A DNA stretch of 64,000 nucleotides from Streptomyces canus. Its GTDB lineage: Bacteria; Actinomycetota; Actinomycetes; Streptomycetales; Streptomycetaceae. Each line of letters begins with the position of its first letter. The stretch's first letter is position 1. Shown here in pieces: positions 16,228-26,136 of the stretch. The stretch lies in the NCBI RefSeq assembly GCF_030816965.1, contig NZ_JAUSYQ010000002.1:6314001-6378000 (forward strand). The letters run 5' to 3'. The notes under the pieces are model-generated. The model was not told where the DNA came from and did no database searches. It saw nothing but the letters and a program-made list of their open reading frames with translations. The position numbers and the translations under genes were made by a program.

Positions 16228-16959
16228 CTAGAGATCGATGAGTTCCTGTCGTGGCTCATCCCGCGGCGGTTCGGCTCCTGGCCCGACCGCCGCGCGGCGT
16301 ATCAGCCGCGTGCCTCCGACTCCCGCTGCGAATCCCACGACGAGCCCCGGCACCGCCCACCACACGCCATGTTCCGGGCCCGCCGAGGTCTTGGCCCCCT
16401 CTTTTTCCTGCCCCTCCGCGGGGCCGCCGACGAGGCCCGCCCGGTCCAGCCGATCGAAAACCGCTTGCGGCGCCCGGTGCCAGCGGATGTCGTCGTCCTC
16501 CCGCTCCGGTGCCGGATCCGAGCGCACCCACGGCGTGCCGTCCCCCGTCAGGAACAGCTGGTCCTGCCGCGCCACCGCCACATCACCCCCCGGCGCCGAA
16601 TCCGTCCGAGGCCAGCCACCGACACCCGTCAGCCCCCACACGACGGTGAACCGCACCGCCGGATACCGGCCCTCCTCCCAGGCGCCGGGCACTTGCTCCG
16701 TGCCCGGGTACGTCGGCTGCAGCAGCTGCCACAGGCGGGTGAAGTACGGCTCGTCGGAACGCACGGCCTCGGTCCGGCCCGAGCCGCCGGTGACGACCAT
16801 CGCCAGGTCGGGCCGGTCGAGGCCCGCTCCCCGCGTCTGCTGTGCCGCGGCGGCGGCCGCCGCCCCGAGCACGGTCACCGCCCCCACCACCGTTGCCAGC
16901 GCTACCAACGCCCTGCGCGGCCCGAGCCGCATCCCTGTGTGTCTGCTCCGCACTGCCAT
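16228..16959 (-). CDS. Membrane-anchored protein, paralogue of the adjacent gene; unknown function
   Basis: This protein of about 243 residues has an N-terminal signal or anchor (RRALVALATVVGAVTVLGAAAAAAA), an extracytoplasmic domain of about 150 residues, and a second transmembrane helix near the C-terminus (VWWAVPGLVVGFAAGVG) followed by a basic cytoplasmic tail ending PRQELIDL. It is homologous to the gene at 17012-17731: both share the plan, the W-H-R-x-P segment (IRWHRAPQAVFDRLDRAGLVG here) and the PRQEL-x-DL tail. The pair therefore arose by tandem duplication. They lie downstream of an ECF sigma/anti-sigma pair on the same strand. The ATG at 16957-16959 is the best start. No family name is recognised. 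Confidence 0.75.
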   Translation of the reverse strand: MAVRSRHTGMRLGPRRALVALATVVGAVTVLGAAAAAAAQQTRGAGLDRPDLAMVVTGGSGRTEAVRSDEPYFTRLWQLLQPTYPGTEQVPGAWEEGRYPAVRFTVVWGLTGVGGWPRTDSAPGGDVAVARQDQLFLTGDGTPWVRSDPAPEREDDDIRWHRAPQAVFDRLDRAGLVGGPAEGQEKEGAKTSAGPEHGVWWAVPGLVVGFAAGVGGTRLIRRAAVGPGAEPPRDEPRQELIDL

Positions 16960-17011
16960 CCCCCTCGATCGGTCAGCCTCGCTGTCTCCAGCTCGCCGAC
17001 ACCTCCTTTCG

Positions 17012-17731
17012 TCACAGATCACGCAGTTCCTGCCGAGGCCCAGGCTCCCGGCGCACACGGTCCCCTCGCATCCGCAGAGCGAACGGCCGCAGCACGAGCG
17101 CCAGTACCGCTCCGGCCGCGAGCCCCGGAAGCGCCCACCACCACTCGGTGCCGTCGTCCGGCGTGGAGGACGGGCCCGCAGACGCCTCCGTGGGCACCAC
17201 CCCCGCATCGGTCCACGGCTCCTGCCCGGGCGCGGGGAAGATGGCATGGCCCTCGCCGGAGACCTTGCCCATCACTCCCAATTCCTTCAGCAGGGCGCGC
17301 AGTTGAGGTGGATTCTTTGTGCGGTGCCAGTGGCCGTTCACCGACTCGGGGACGCGCTCCGCGGTGTGTATCCACACCTCGTCCGTGTCGGCCAGCGGGA
17401 AGACCTGGTCCAGCCGCCACGGTGAGACGTCGTGCGCCATCCACGTGACGTTGATCTGCCGGGCGGCAAGCAGATTCGCCTCGGGTGGTGTGGTGCGGGC
17501 GCCCGCACCCGGAGGGCCGAGCAGCCGCTCCAACTCCCCGTATTCCTCGTCGGAGTAGTAGAGCGACGCCGTCTCCCCGCTCTCCGGCGAGACCACGAGC
17601 ACGCTCGTCGGTCCGCCCGCCGATGCGGAGGGCGCACCCCACACCGTCAGCGCGAGCGCCACCGCCAACGCGCCCGATCCGGCCGCCAGTTCACGACAGC
17701 GGCCCCCTCGTCCAGCCACACGCCTCTTCAT
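17012..17731 (-). CDS. Membrane-anchored protein, tandem paralogue with its own ECF-type promoter; unknown function
   Basis: This protein of about 239 residues has a secretion signal ending near SASAGG, an extracytoplasmic domain (TSVLVVSPESGETASLYYSD, INVTWMAHDVSPWRLDQVF, NGHWHRTKNPPQLRALLKELGVMG), a transmembrane helix (WWWALPGLAAGAVLALVL) and a tail ending PRQELRDL. It is a paralogue of the gene at 16228-16959. ATG at 17729-17731 behind GGGGG was chosen over an upstream TTG. A promoter at 17788-17816 is nearly identical, in sequence and exactly in spacing, to the one upstream of the ECF sigma gene, so it is probably a direct target of that sigma factor. Function unknown; the shared short tail may bind a cytoplasmic partner. 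Confidence 0.75.
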   Translation of the reverse strand: MKRRVAGRGGRCRELAAGSGALAVALALTVWGAPSASAGGPTSVLVVSPESGETASLYYSDEEYGELERLLGPPGAGARTTPPEANLLAARQINVTWMAHDVSPWRLDQVFPLADTDEVWIHTAERVPESVNGHWHRTKNPPQLRALLKELGVMGKVSGEGHAIFPAPGQEPWTDAGVVPTEASAGPSSTPDDGTEWWWALPGLAAGAVLALVLRPFALRMRGDRVRREPGPRQELRDL

Positions 17732-17787
17732 GCCGACCCCCAACAGACGATCCTGTGCGGCCCGTCCGCGAGCCGCGTGTCACTTCT

Positions 17788-17816
17788 GGTACACCGCCCG
17801 GCCCGTCGGGGTTCCC
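17788..17816 (-). promoter_or_regulatory. ECF-type promoter, copy 1 (GGGAACC-N14/15-GGTGTACC)
   Basis: On the minus strand GGGAACC (17810-17816) is followed after 14 bases by GGTGTACC (17788-17795), with GTGGGAACC and CGGGCGGTGTACC as the extended boxes. The same boxes at the same distance occur at 19345-19373. GGAAC-type -35 boxes are typical of ECF sigma factors. It would give a leader of about 50 bases for the gene starting at 17731. Confidence 0.7.
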
Positions 17817-17828
17817 ACCCCGCGCGCA

Positions 17829-18735
17829 CTAATCCGAGGACTTCTCGGCGCCCTCGTGCCCCGGCTCGCCGAGGGACTTCGCGATCTCCACAGCCCGCGC
17901 CTTCGACGTGGCCCCCTCCAGTCGCAGCGTCACGTCGGGCACGTCCAGGACACCCGGCCCGTGCATCCACAGCAGCGTCGGACCGGCGGTCCGCTGCTCG
18001 CGGGCGTAGTGGGAGCCGGCCGCGTCCACCAGCCAGAAGCTCAGCAGGTGGGGCCGCGGAAACCACAGAGCCGTGTCATGGGCCCCACCGAGCTCCGAGG
18101 AGTCCCCGTCCAGCGAGAGCAACTCCGGCTGCTCCCGCACACGCTTGGTGAAGCCGATGTCCAGACGGGCCGGATACTCGTCCAGCCGTATGGTGTCCCC
18201 CCGCTCATGCCAGCACAGGCTGACCAGAGACCGCCCCTGCGGCTCGGTCGTCACCGTGACCACGTCCGGAGCGCCGAGCGCCGACGGCACCAGCGGTTCG
18301 AACCCCGCCCGCCGCTCGGCCTGCGCGAGCGACACCGAGCGACCGCAGCCGGGCACCTCGGCCCTCGGCGAGGGCACCGCCGAAGGGTCGTACCGCACCT
18401 CGACCCCGCCGAAGTCGAACCAGTCCAGGACCGCCGCCCGCACCGGAGGCGTGAGCGCGAGGACCGCCAGCAGCCCGCACAGGGTCGCGGCCAGCGAACG
18501 CCACCGCAGCCGCGTCCACCGCCGCACCGCCCGCAGCCGCTCACCGGGCCCCGACGCCTGGGCCACCGGGACCGGCAGCCGCTCGGCGAGTATCTGCTCC
18601 AGCACCCGCTCCACCATCGACTCGGACCTGTCCGCACCCGGCGCGTCCAGCGAACGCCCGAGCGCCCGCAGCTCCTCGGGCAGCCGGGACGCACGCTCAC
18701 GCGCGCTTCCTCCCGCGCCCTCACCGCCGTAGGAC

Positions 18736-18749
<14 letters not shown>
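17829..18749 (-). CDS. Membrane-anchored anti-sigma-like protein (partner of the adjacent ECF sigma factor)
   Basis: This protein of about 306 residues has an N-terminal cytoplasmic region of about 85 residues, one transmembrane helix (SLAATLCGLLAVLALTPPVRAAVLDWF, the lead-in typical of DUF4179/DUF4367-type anti-sigma proteins) and an extracytoplasmic domain (VEVRYDPSAVPS, FEPLVPSALGAPDVVTV, VSLCWHERGDTIRLDEYP). No ZAS HxxxCxxC motif is seen in the cytoplasmic part. The ATG at 18747-18749 has a good GGAAGGGGG site and overlaps the end of the sigma gene by 14 bases; an in-frame ATG at 18771 is an alternative. Overlap with the sigma gene, topology and family resemblance make an anti-sigma role likely but unproven. 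Confidence 0.78.
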
Positions 18750-20452
<1,703 letters not shown>

Positions 20453-20461
20453 TCGCCGCGG

Positions 20462-20481
20462 CCGGCGGTACCGACCGCCGG
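20462..20481 (+). terminator. Hairpin terminator after trpS
   Basis: A perfect 8-bp stem CCGGCGGT/ACCGCCGG has a 4-base loop and begins 9 bases after the stop codon. It has no T-tract, as is usual for Streptomyces terminators. Confidence 0.65.
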
Positions 20482-20636
20482 TCGCCGGGGCGTACCACCG
20501 CACACCAGCACCACCGGACAGAGCGCTGCACATCACTATGCCTGCGCCTGCCCACAGCACAGCCGTGGCCGTACAGTCGATAGCCGGACGGCTGGGAACG
20601 AATCCGACAGGACGACAGGGACGAACAGGAGACGAC

Positions 20637-21221
20637 GTGGGGACCGTAACGATCGGTGTGTCGATCGCGGTCCCGGAGCCTCACGGCAGCCTGCTCCAGG
20701 AGCGGCGCGCGGGCTTCGGCGACGCCGCGGCTCACGGCATCCCCACCCATGTCACCCTGCTGCCGCCCACCGAGGTCGCGGACACCGCGCTGCCCGCCAT
20801 CGAGGCGCACCTCACCGAGGTCGCCGCGACGGGCCGGCCTTTTCCGATGAAGCTGTCCGGCACCGGCACCTTCCGGCCGCTGTCACCTGTCGTGTTCGTC
20901 CAGGTCGCCCAAGGTGCCGAGGCCTGCACGTGGCTCCAGAAGCAGGTCCGTGACGCCTCCGGGCCGGTCGCGCGGGAACTGCAGTTCCCGTACCACCCGC
21001 ACGTCACGGTGGCCCACGGCATCGACGAGGCGGCCATGGACCGCGCCTTCGAGGAACTCGCCGAGTTCGAGGCCGAGTGGCCGTGCACCGGATTCGCGCT
21101 CTACGAGCAGGGGGCCGACGGGGTGTGGCGCAAACTGCGCGAGTTCACCTTCGGTCGCTCGGCCGTGCCGCCCCAGGCCGGCCACGTCGACCGCGGCACC
21201 CTGCCCACAAGCCAGCTGTAA
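20637..21221 (+). CDS. 2H phosphoesterase family protein (2'-5' RNA ligase-like)
   Basis: This is a 194-residue protein with two HxT motifs, HVT at residues 38-40 (PTHVTLLPP) and 122-124 (HPHVTVAHG), the paired catalytic histidines of the 2H phosphoesterase fold. Members hydrolyse 2',3'-cyclic phosphates or join 2'-5' RNA ends. The GTG at 20637-20639 follows AGGAG. It lies just after trpS on the same strand but with its own 155-base upstream region and the trpS terminator between. It ends only 6 bases before the convergent dprE2 gene. The physiological RNA or nucleotide substrate is unknown. Confidence 0.88.
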   Translation: MGTVTIGVSIAVPEPHGSLLQERRAGFGDAAAHGIPTHVTLLPPTEVADTALPAIEAHLTEVAATGRPFPMKLSGTGTFRPLSPVVFVQVAQGAEACTWLQKQVRDASGPVARELQFPYHPHVTVAHGIDEAAMDRAFEELAEFEAEWPCTGFALYEQGADGVWRKLREFTFGRSAVPPQAGHVDRGTLPTSQL

Positions 21222-21227
21222 CGACGG

Positions 21228-21983
21228 TTACAGCGGCAGCAGCCGGAACACCGCCCGCGGCAGATGCCGCACCGCCGCCATCACCACCCGCAGCGCCCCC
21301 GGCACCCACACCGTCTCCGAGCGGCGCCGCAGACCCAGCTCGATCGCCGTCGCGACGGCCTCCGGGGTGGTCGCGAGGGGCGCCTCCTCCAGACCGGCCG
21401 TCGCTCTCGACCGCACGAACCCGGGGCGTACGACCATGACGTGCACGCCCGTGCCGTGCAGGGCCTCGCCCAACCCCTGGGCGAAGACGTCGAGGCCCGC
21501 CTTGCTGGAGCCGTAGATGAAGTCGGCGCGGCGGGCGCGCTCGCCGGCCACGGAGGAGAGCACGACGAGCGAGCCGTGCCCCTGAGCCTGCAACGCGCGC
21601 GCGGACACCAGGCCGGCCGAGACGGCACCTGTGTAGTTGGTCTGCGCTACCCGCACCGCAGCGACTGGTTCGCGCTCGTCGTGGGCCTGGTCGCCGAGGA
21701 TCCCGAAGGCGAGCAGCACCATGTCGATGTCGCCTTCGGCGAACACCTTGCCGAGCACCGTCTCGTGGGATTCGGGGTCCAGCGCGTCGAAGGCGACGGT
21801 GTGGACCTCGGCCCCCAGAGAGCGCAATTGCCTGGCGGCCGACTCCAGGGCGGGGGACGGGCGCCCCGCCAGCCACACCGTGCGGGTGCGTCGGACGACG
21901 AGGCGGCGGGCGGTGGCCAGCGCGATCTCGGACGTACCGCCGAGGACGAGCAGGGACTGGGGAATGCCGAAGGCGTCCTTCAC
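21228..21983 (-). CDS. dprE2: Decaprenylphosphoryl-beta-D-ribose 2'-epimerase subunit DprE2-like SDR
   Basis: This is a 251-residue short-chain dehydrogenase. The nucleotide-binding opening is LLVLGGTSEIALATARRL, which is the DprE2-type GGTSEI variant of the Rossmann glycine motif. The catalytic SDR residues lie in LSSVAGERARRADFIYGSSKAG (Ser, Tyr, Lys), followed by VRPGFVRSR. In mycobacteria DprE2 reduces decaprenylphospho-2-keto-ribose to the arabinose form. It starts with GTG at 21981-21983 behind CCAAGGAG and sits 28 bases after dprE1, matching the conserved dprE1-dprE2 order. Streptomyces lack a classical arabinogalactan, so the lipid-linked product and its fate are uncertain. Confidence 0.88.
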   Translation of the reverse strand: MKDAFGIPQSLLVLGGTSEIALATARRLVVRRTRTVWLAGRPSPALESAARQLRSLGAEVHTVAFDALDPESHETVLGKVFAEGDIDMVLLAFGILGDQAHDEREPVAAVRVAQTNYTGAVSAGLVSARALQAQGHGSLVVLSSVAGERARRADFIYGSSKAGLDVFAQGLGEALHGTGVHVMVVRPGFVRSRATAGLEEAPLATTPEAVATAIELGLRRRSETVWVPGALRVVMAAVRHLPRAVFRLLPL

Positions 21984-22011
21984 GAGCAGCTCCTTGGAGG
22001 GCCTGGGATCT

Positions 22012-23394
22012 TCAGAGGGCTTGGAGAGTCAGACGGCGCGACAGATCCGAGGTGAACACCCCGCGCGGGTCCAGCTCCGCGCGCAGCGCACGGAAGTCGT
22101 CGAGGCGCGGGTACATCGCGGTGAGCAGTTCCGGCCGCAGACGGCCGTCCTTGGCCAGGCAGACCCGCCCGCCGGCCATGGCCACCTCCTCGTCCAGTTC
22201 GTCGAGAAGGGCGCCGAGACCGGGCAGGCCGGCCGGGATGTCCAGGGCCAGGGTCCAGCCGGGCACCGGGAAGGAGAGCCACCCGGGGTCGGCGTCCCCG
22301 AACCGCTTGAGCACGGCGAGAACGGACGGGCACCGCTGCCCGGAGACCCGCCGCACGATCCGGCGCAGGGCCTCCTCCTGGCCCTGTCCGACGACGAACT
22401 GGTACTGCACGAGGCCGCCGCGGCCGTAGAGCCGGTTCCAGTGGGGCACAGCGTCGAGGGGGTGGAAGAACGCGGAGATCCTCTGCAGCCGGCCGGTACG
22501 CGCGCGGGGCGCCTTCCGGTACCAGAGCTCGTTGAACAGCCCCACGGTCGTGCGGTTGAGAAGTCCCTCGGGGAGGAAGGGAGGCAGGGCCGGGAAGCGC
22601 GGGGTCCCGAAGGCCAACGGGTCTCTACGCGCGCGTGTGGCTCCGGCGAGCAGCCCCGGTGTCTCCAGCGCTTCCAGCGGCGCGTGGTCGCCCCGGGTGA
22701 GAACCGCCCGCCCGGTCGCGGCTCCGCGGGCCAGCAGGTCGACCCAGGCGACCGAGTATCGGTGCTGGTGATCGGTCACCGTCAGACGGGCCATCAGATC
22801 GTCGAGGTCCCGCGCGCGTTCCGTGTCCACCGACATCAGGGACGTCTCGACCGGCTGGAGCTGGACCGTCGCGGTGAGGATCATCCCGGTCAGACCCATG
22901 CCGCCGGTGGTCGCGTCGAACAGAGGTGTGCCGCGGCGCACGGTGCGGATCTCGCCGTCGGCGGTGAGCAGTTCGAAAGACAGCACATGGCGGGAGAAGG
23001 AGCCGGACACATGGTGGTTCCTCCCGTGGATGTCCGCGCCGATCGCTCCGCCGACGGTGACGTACCGGGTGCCGGGCGTCACCGGCACGAACCAGCCGAG
23101 CGGCAGCAGCACCTCCATCAGCCGATGTAGGGAGACGCCCGCGTCGCACAGCACGGTGCCGCCTTCGGCGTCGATCGCGTGGACGCGGTTCAGGCCGGTC
23201 ATGTCGAACACCGCGCCACCGGCGTTCTGTGCCGCGTCCCCGTACGCCCGTCCCAGGCCCCTCGGGATGCCACCACGGGCCCCACAGCCCCGGACGGCGG
23301 CCACGGCCTCCTCGTAGCTCCGTGGACGGATCAAGCGGGCCGCGGTGGGGGCGGTGCGCCCCCATCCCGTGACGGGAACGGTGTCGGCAGACAT
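22012..23394 (-). CDS. dprE1: DprE1-like FAD-dependent oxidase of the decaprenylphosphoribose epimerase
   Basis: This 460-residue FAD protein of the VAO/BBE type has the FAD-binding region RPRSYEEAVAAVRGCG, GLGRAYGDAAQNAGG, TPGTRYVTVGGAIGADIHGRNHHVSGSF, which includes the HGxNHH motif. The C-terminal block SFPVPGWTLALDIPAG, LAKDGRL and MYPRLDDF matches mycobacterial DprE1. In M. tuberculosis this block reads PGWN-x-CVDF, with Cys387 the target of benzothiazinones and Asn385 two residues before. Here they are Ala383 and Thr381, while the active-site lysine (Lys415 in LAKDGR) is kept. The enzyme should therefore be active yet not inactivated covalently. The ATG at 23392-23394 opens the two-gene operon. 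Confidence 0.9.
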   Translation of the reverse strand: MSADTVPVTGWGRTAPTAARLIRPRSYEEAVAAVRGCGARGGIPRGLGRAYGDAAQNAGGAVFDMTGLNRVHAIDAEGGTVLCDAGVSLHRLMEVLLPLGWFVPVTPGTRYVTVGGAIGADIHGRNHHVSGSFSRHVLSFELLTADGEIRTVRRGTPLFDATTGGMGLTGMILTATVQLQPVETSLMSVDTERARDLDDLMARLTVTDHQHRYSVAWVDLLARGAATGRAVLTRGDHAPLEALETPGLLAGATRARRDPLAFGTPRFPALPPFLPEGLLNRTTVGLFNELWYRKAPRARTGRLQRISAFFHPLDAVPHWNRLYGRGGLVQYQFVVGQGQEEALRRIVRRVSGQRCPSVLAVLKRFGDADPGWLSFPVPGWTLALDIPAGLPGLGALLDELDEEVAMAGGRVCLAKDGRLRPELLTAMYPRLDDFRALRAELDPRGVFTSDLSRRLTLQAL

Positions 23395-23412
23395 GCCGGT
23401 GACCGTATCGCC

Positions 23413-23435
23413 GCTATAGAGATGATTCGATCGAA
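23413..23435 (-). promoter_or_regulatory. Candidate promoter/operator of dprE1-dprE2
   Basis: On the minus strand TATAGC (23413-23418) is a plausible -10 box about 20 bases before the dprE1 ATG. Just upstream lies a perfect 10-bp palindrome TTCGATCGAA (23426-23435) in the spacer/-35 region. No good -35 hexamer is present, so activation or another sigma factor may be required. Confidence 0.35.
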
Positions 23436-23608
23436 AACATCACTTCTCTCCCCAAAATGGGTGATTAATGGGATGTCGCTCAATAGTGCCGGAGTTCCCG
23501 CCCATCCCTCGAAGCGTCACCGCCCGGTCCCCGTGGCCTGACCCGACGCCATCCCGCGTTTTCGGGTACTCACACATCGGTCTTCCGCGCGGAGGGCAAG
23601 ATCCGATC

Positions 23609-24520
23609 ATGGACTGGCTGAAGAGACTCCCCGTCGTCGGGCCCCTCTGGGTGCGCCTGACGGCCACGCACGCGTGGCGGTCGTACGAACGGCTGGACCG
23701 GGTGAAGTGGACCCGGCTGGCCGCGGCGATGACGTTCACCAGCTTCGTCGCGCTGTTTCCGCTGCTCACGGTGGCCGCAGCGATCGCCGCCGCGACGCTC
23801 AGCACGGAGCAGCAGAACGACCTCCAGGACAAGATCGCCGATCAGGTGCCCGGCATCTCCGAGCAGCTGAACATCGGCGACCTGGTCCAGAACGCCGGCA
23901 CCGTCGGCCTCATCGCGGCCGCCGCCCTGCTGTTCACCGGCATCGGCTGGGCCGGCTCGATGCGCGAGTGTCTGCGCGCGGTGTGGGAGCTGCCCGACGA
24001 GGACGAGAACGCGATCCTGCGCAAGGGCAAGGACCTGGGCATCCTGATCGGGTTCGGCGGCGCGGTCCTGGTCACGCTCGCCATCTCCACCGTCGCCTCC
24101 GCGCTGGTCGACTGGATCAGCGGCGAACTGGGCCTCCAGGAGGGCGGCGCGGGCCGGGTCCTGCTGCGCGTCGTCGCGTTCGTCATCGCCGTACTCGCCG
24201 ACTTCCTGCTCCTGCTGTACGTCCTGACCCTGCTGCCCGGAGTCGAGCCGACGCGCCGCCGTCTGTTCGTCGCCGCGCTGACCGGCGCGATCGGCTTCGA
24301 ACTGCTGAAGCTGCTGCTGAGCGGCTATATGCAGGGCGTGGCGACGAAGAGCATGTACGGCGCGTTCGGCGTCCCCGTCGCCCTGCTGCTGTGGATCAAC
24401 TTCACGGCGAAACTGGTGCTGTTCTGCGCCGCGTGGACGGCCACGGAAAGCAAGGAGCAGGAGCTCACGGACGAGATGAGCGACGACGTACCAGATCCGG
24501 CAGCGGCCAGCGGCGGTTGA
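23609..24520 (+). CDS. YihY/BrkB family inner-membrane protein
   Basis: This is a 303-residue protein with about six transmembrane helices and the family motifs KWTRLAAAMTFTSFVALFPLLTVAAAI, IGWAGSMRECLRAVWELPD, TLLPGVEPTRRRLFVAALTGAIGFELLKLLL and MYGAFGVPVALLLWINFTAKLVLF. The BrkB/YihY family was once misnamed RNase BN; its real function is unknown, with transport or envelope roles suggested. The ATG at 23609 follows GGAGG at 23591. Its last 56 bases overlap, tail to tail, the D-Ala-D-Ala carboxypeptidase gene. The 214 bases upstream contain the dprE1 promoter region but no other gene. Confidence 0.9.
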   Translation: MDWLKRLPVVGPLWVRLTATHAWRSYERLDRVKWTRLAAAMTFTSFVALFPLLTVAAAIAAATLSTEQQNDLQDKIADQVPGISEQLNIGDLVQNAGTVGLIAAAALLFTGIGWAGSMRECLRAVWELPDEDENAILRKGKDLGILIGFGGAVLVTLAISTVASALVDWISGELGLQEGGAGRVLLRVVAFVIAVLADFLLLLYVLTLLPGVEPTRRRLFVAALTGAIGFELLKLLLSGYMQGVATKSMYGAFGVPVALLLWINFTAKLVLFCAAWTATESKEQELTDEMSDDVPDPAAASGG

Positions 24521-25778
24521 CGAGGAACGCGGCGCCCGCGAGCAGCACAAGAAGGCCGCCGGTGATCGCGAGGGCGGTGCCCATGCCGCGGGAGCCGCCG
24601 TCGGCCGTGGCGGACGAGACGGGCTTCGCCGAGGCTCCTGAGCCCGCGGAGTCCCCGGAGGCACCCCCGGCCTCGCCGGACTCCCCCGGCTGGGCGCTGG
24701 ACTGCGCGGCGCCCTTCGGCGGCACCAGTTCGCCCACCGGCACCACCTTGCCGGCCGCCTTGAAGCCCCAGTCGAAGAGCTTCGCGGTCTCCTTGTAGAC
24801 CTCGTTGTGCTCTTCCTTGGACGGGTTCATGACGGTGACGAGCAGCACCCTGCCATTGCGCTCGGCGACCCCGGTGAAGGTGGCGCCGGCGTTGGTGGTG
24901 TTGCCGTTCTTCACACCTGCGATGCCCTGGTACTGCGAGATGTCGTAGTCGCCGCTCAGCAGTCGGTTGGTGTTCTGGATCTCGAAGGGCTTGCGGACGG
25001 TCTTGCCCTTCTTGTCCTTCTTCGTCTCGCCGGGGAACTTCGCGGTGACCGTCGAGCAGTACTCGCGGAAGTCCTTCTTCTGCAGGCCGGAACGGGCGAA
25101 CAGGGTCAGGTCGTAGGCGGAGGAGACCTGGCCGGGGGCATCGTAGCCGTCGGGGCTGACCACATGGGTGTCGAGGGCCTGGAGCTCCTGGGCGTGCTCG
25201 TTCATCTCCGTGACGGTCTTGGCGACGCCCTTGTTCATCGCGGACAGGACGCGCACGGCGTCGTTGCCGGAGCGAAGGAAGACGCCGAGCCACAGGTCGT
25301 GGACCGTGTACGTCTCGCCTTCCTTTATCCCGACCAGGCTGGAGCCGGCGCCCATGCCCGCGAGGTCGGAGGAGACGACCTTGTGCTGCTCGGTCTTGGC
25401 GAACTTGGGCAGCACGGTGTCCGCGAAGAGCATCTTCATGGTGCTCGCCGGGGGCAGCCGCCAGTGCGCGTTGTGTGCGGCGAGCACATCGCCGGACTCG
25501 GCGTCCGTGACGATCCAGGAGCGCGCGGTGATGTCCTTGGGCAGCACCGGGACCCCGCTCGCGAGATTGACCTGCGTGCCCGCCTGACCGAGCCGTGAGC
25601 CGCCCACGGTCGACATGTTCGCCGGGGGAGTGACGCTCGGCGACGCGCTCGGCGACGCGCTCGGTGACGGGCTGGGAGCCGCGAGAGCGACCGGCGCGGT
25701 CAGCGCGAGGGAGGACAGGGCGGCGGCGGAGGTGACCAGCAGGGATCGCCTGGCGGTCTTCTTCTGGGGTGCGGACAC
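24465..25778 (-). CDS. D-alanyl-D-alanine carboxypeptidase (penicillin-binding protein, S11/PBP5 type), membrane-anchored
   Basis: This is a 437-residue exported serine peptidase trimming peptidoglycan pentapeptides. After a signal sequence ending near VALAAP comes an S/P/A-rich linker. The catalytic motifs follow: S112-x-x-K115 in PPASTMKM, S170-G-N in LRSGNDAVR, and K290-N-G in GVKNGNTTNAG, the actinobacterial KNG variant of KTG. The end is a Ser/Gly/Ala linker, a transmembrane helix (ALAITGGLLVLLAGAAFLV) and a short Arg-rich tail, so the enzyme is tethered from the C-terminus. The GTG at 25776-25778 gives a sensible signal peptide; no ribosome site is obvious. The 3' end overlaps the convergent YihY gene by 56 bases. 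Confidence 0.9.
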   Translation of the reverse strand: MSAPQKKTARRSLLVTSAAALSSLALTAPVALAAPSPSPSASPSASPSVTPPANMSTVGGSRLGQAGTQVNLASGVPVLPKDITARSWIVTDAESGDVLAAHNAHWRLPPASTMKMLFADTVLPKFAKTEQHKVVSSDLAGMGAGSSLVGIKEGETYTVHDLWLGVFLRSGNDAVRVLSAMNKGVAKTVTEMNEHAQELQALDTHVVSPDGYDAPGQVSSAYDLTLFARSGLQKKDFREYCSTVTAKFPGETKKDKKGKTVRKPFEIQNTNRLLSGDYDISQYQGIAGVKNGNTTNAGATFTGVAERNGRVLLVTVMNPSKEEHNEVYKETAKLFDWGFKAAGKVVPVGELVPPKGAAQSSAQPGESGEAGGASGDSAGSGASAKPVSSATADGGSRGMGTALAITGGLLVLLAGAAFLVNRRWPLPDLVRRRSSRP

Positions 25779-25869
25779 GCTCAGGAACGTACATGGCGCG
25801 GAGGGTGAAGTCCCAGCACCCTCCCCACCCCGGCCGCCGAACCGGACAACGGCCCGCGATACTGGACCC

Positions 25870-26130
25870 ATGAAGCTCAGCCGCCCCGTCTCCTGGTTCC
25901 TGCTCGCCTTCGGGGTGTGGAGCTGGATCATCTGGATCACTTTCGTCAAGAACCTCGTCAAGGACGCCAGCGGGCTCGCGTTCGACGACGCGGGCGACCC
26001 GACGGGGTACTTCTGGGTGCACCTGCTGCTGGCCGTCGTCTCCTTCGTATTGGGGACGGTCGTCGGGCTCATCGGGTTGCGTGGAGTGCGCGCACTGCGC
26101 CGGAACTCACAGCCGACCCTCGAGAGTTAG
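25870..26130 (+). CDS. SCO4848-family small membrane protein
   Basis: This is an 86-residue protein with two transmembrane helices (WFLLAFGVWSWIIWITFVKNLV and HLLLAVVSFVLGTVVGLIG) separated by FDDAGDPTGYF and ending in a basic ALRRNSQPTLES tail. The N-terminal MKLSRPVSWFLLAFG matches, from memory, the conserved Streptomyces SCO4848 family, whose function is unknown. It is divergent from the carboxypeptidase gene (92 bases between starts) and 6 bases upstream of the metallophosphoesterase gene, with which it must be co-transcribed; that linkage is conserved in the genus. Confidence 0.88.
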   Translation: MKLSRPVSWFLLAFGVWSWIIWITFVKNLVKDASGLAFDDAGDPTGYFWVHLLLAVVSFVLGTVVGLIGLRGVRALRRNSQPTLES

Positions 26131-26136
26131 CAGACC

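Noticed and set aside
24465..24520. Frameshift or wrong stop for the carboxypeptidase or YihY gene because they overlap
   Set aside because: Both C-termini are family-like (Arg-rich tail; acidic tail), so a 56-base convergent overlap is accepted.
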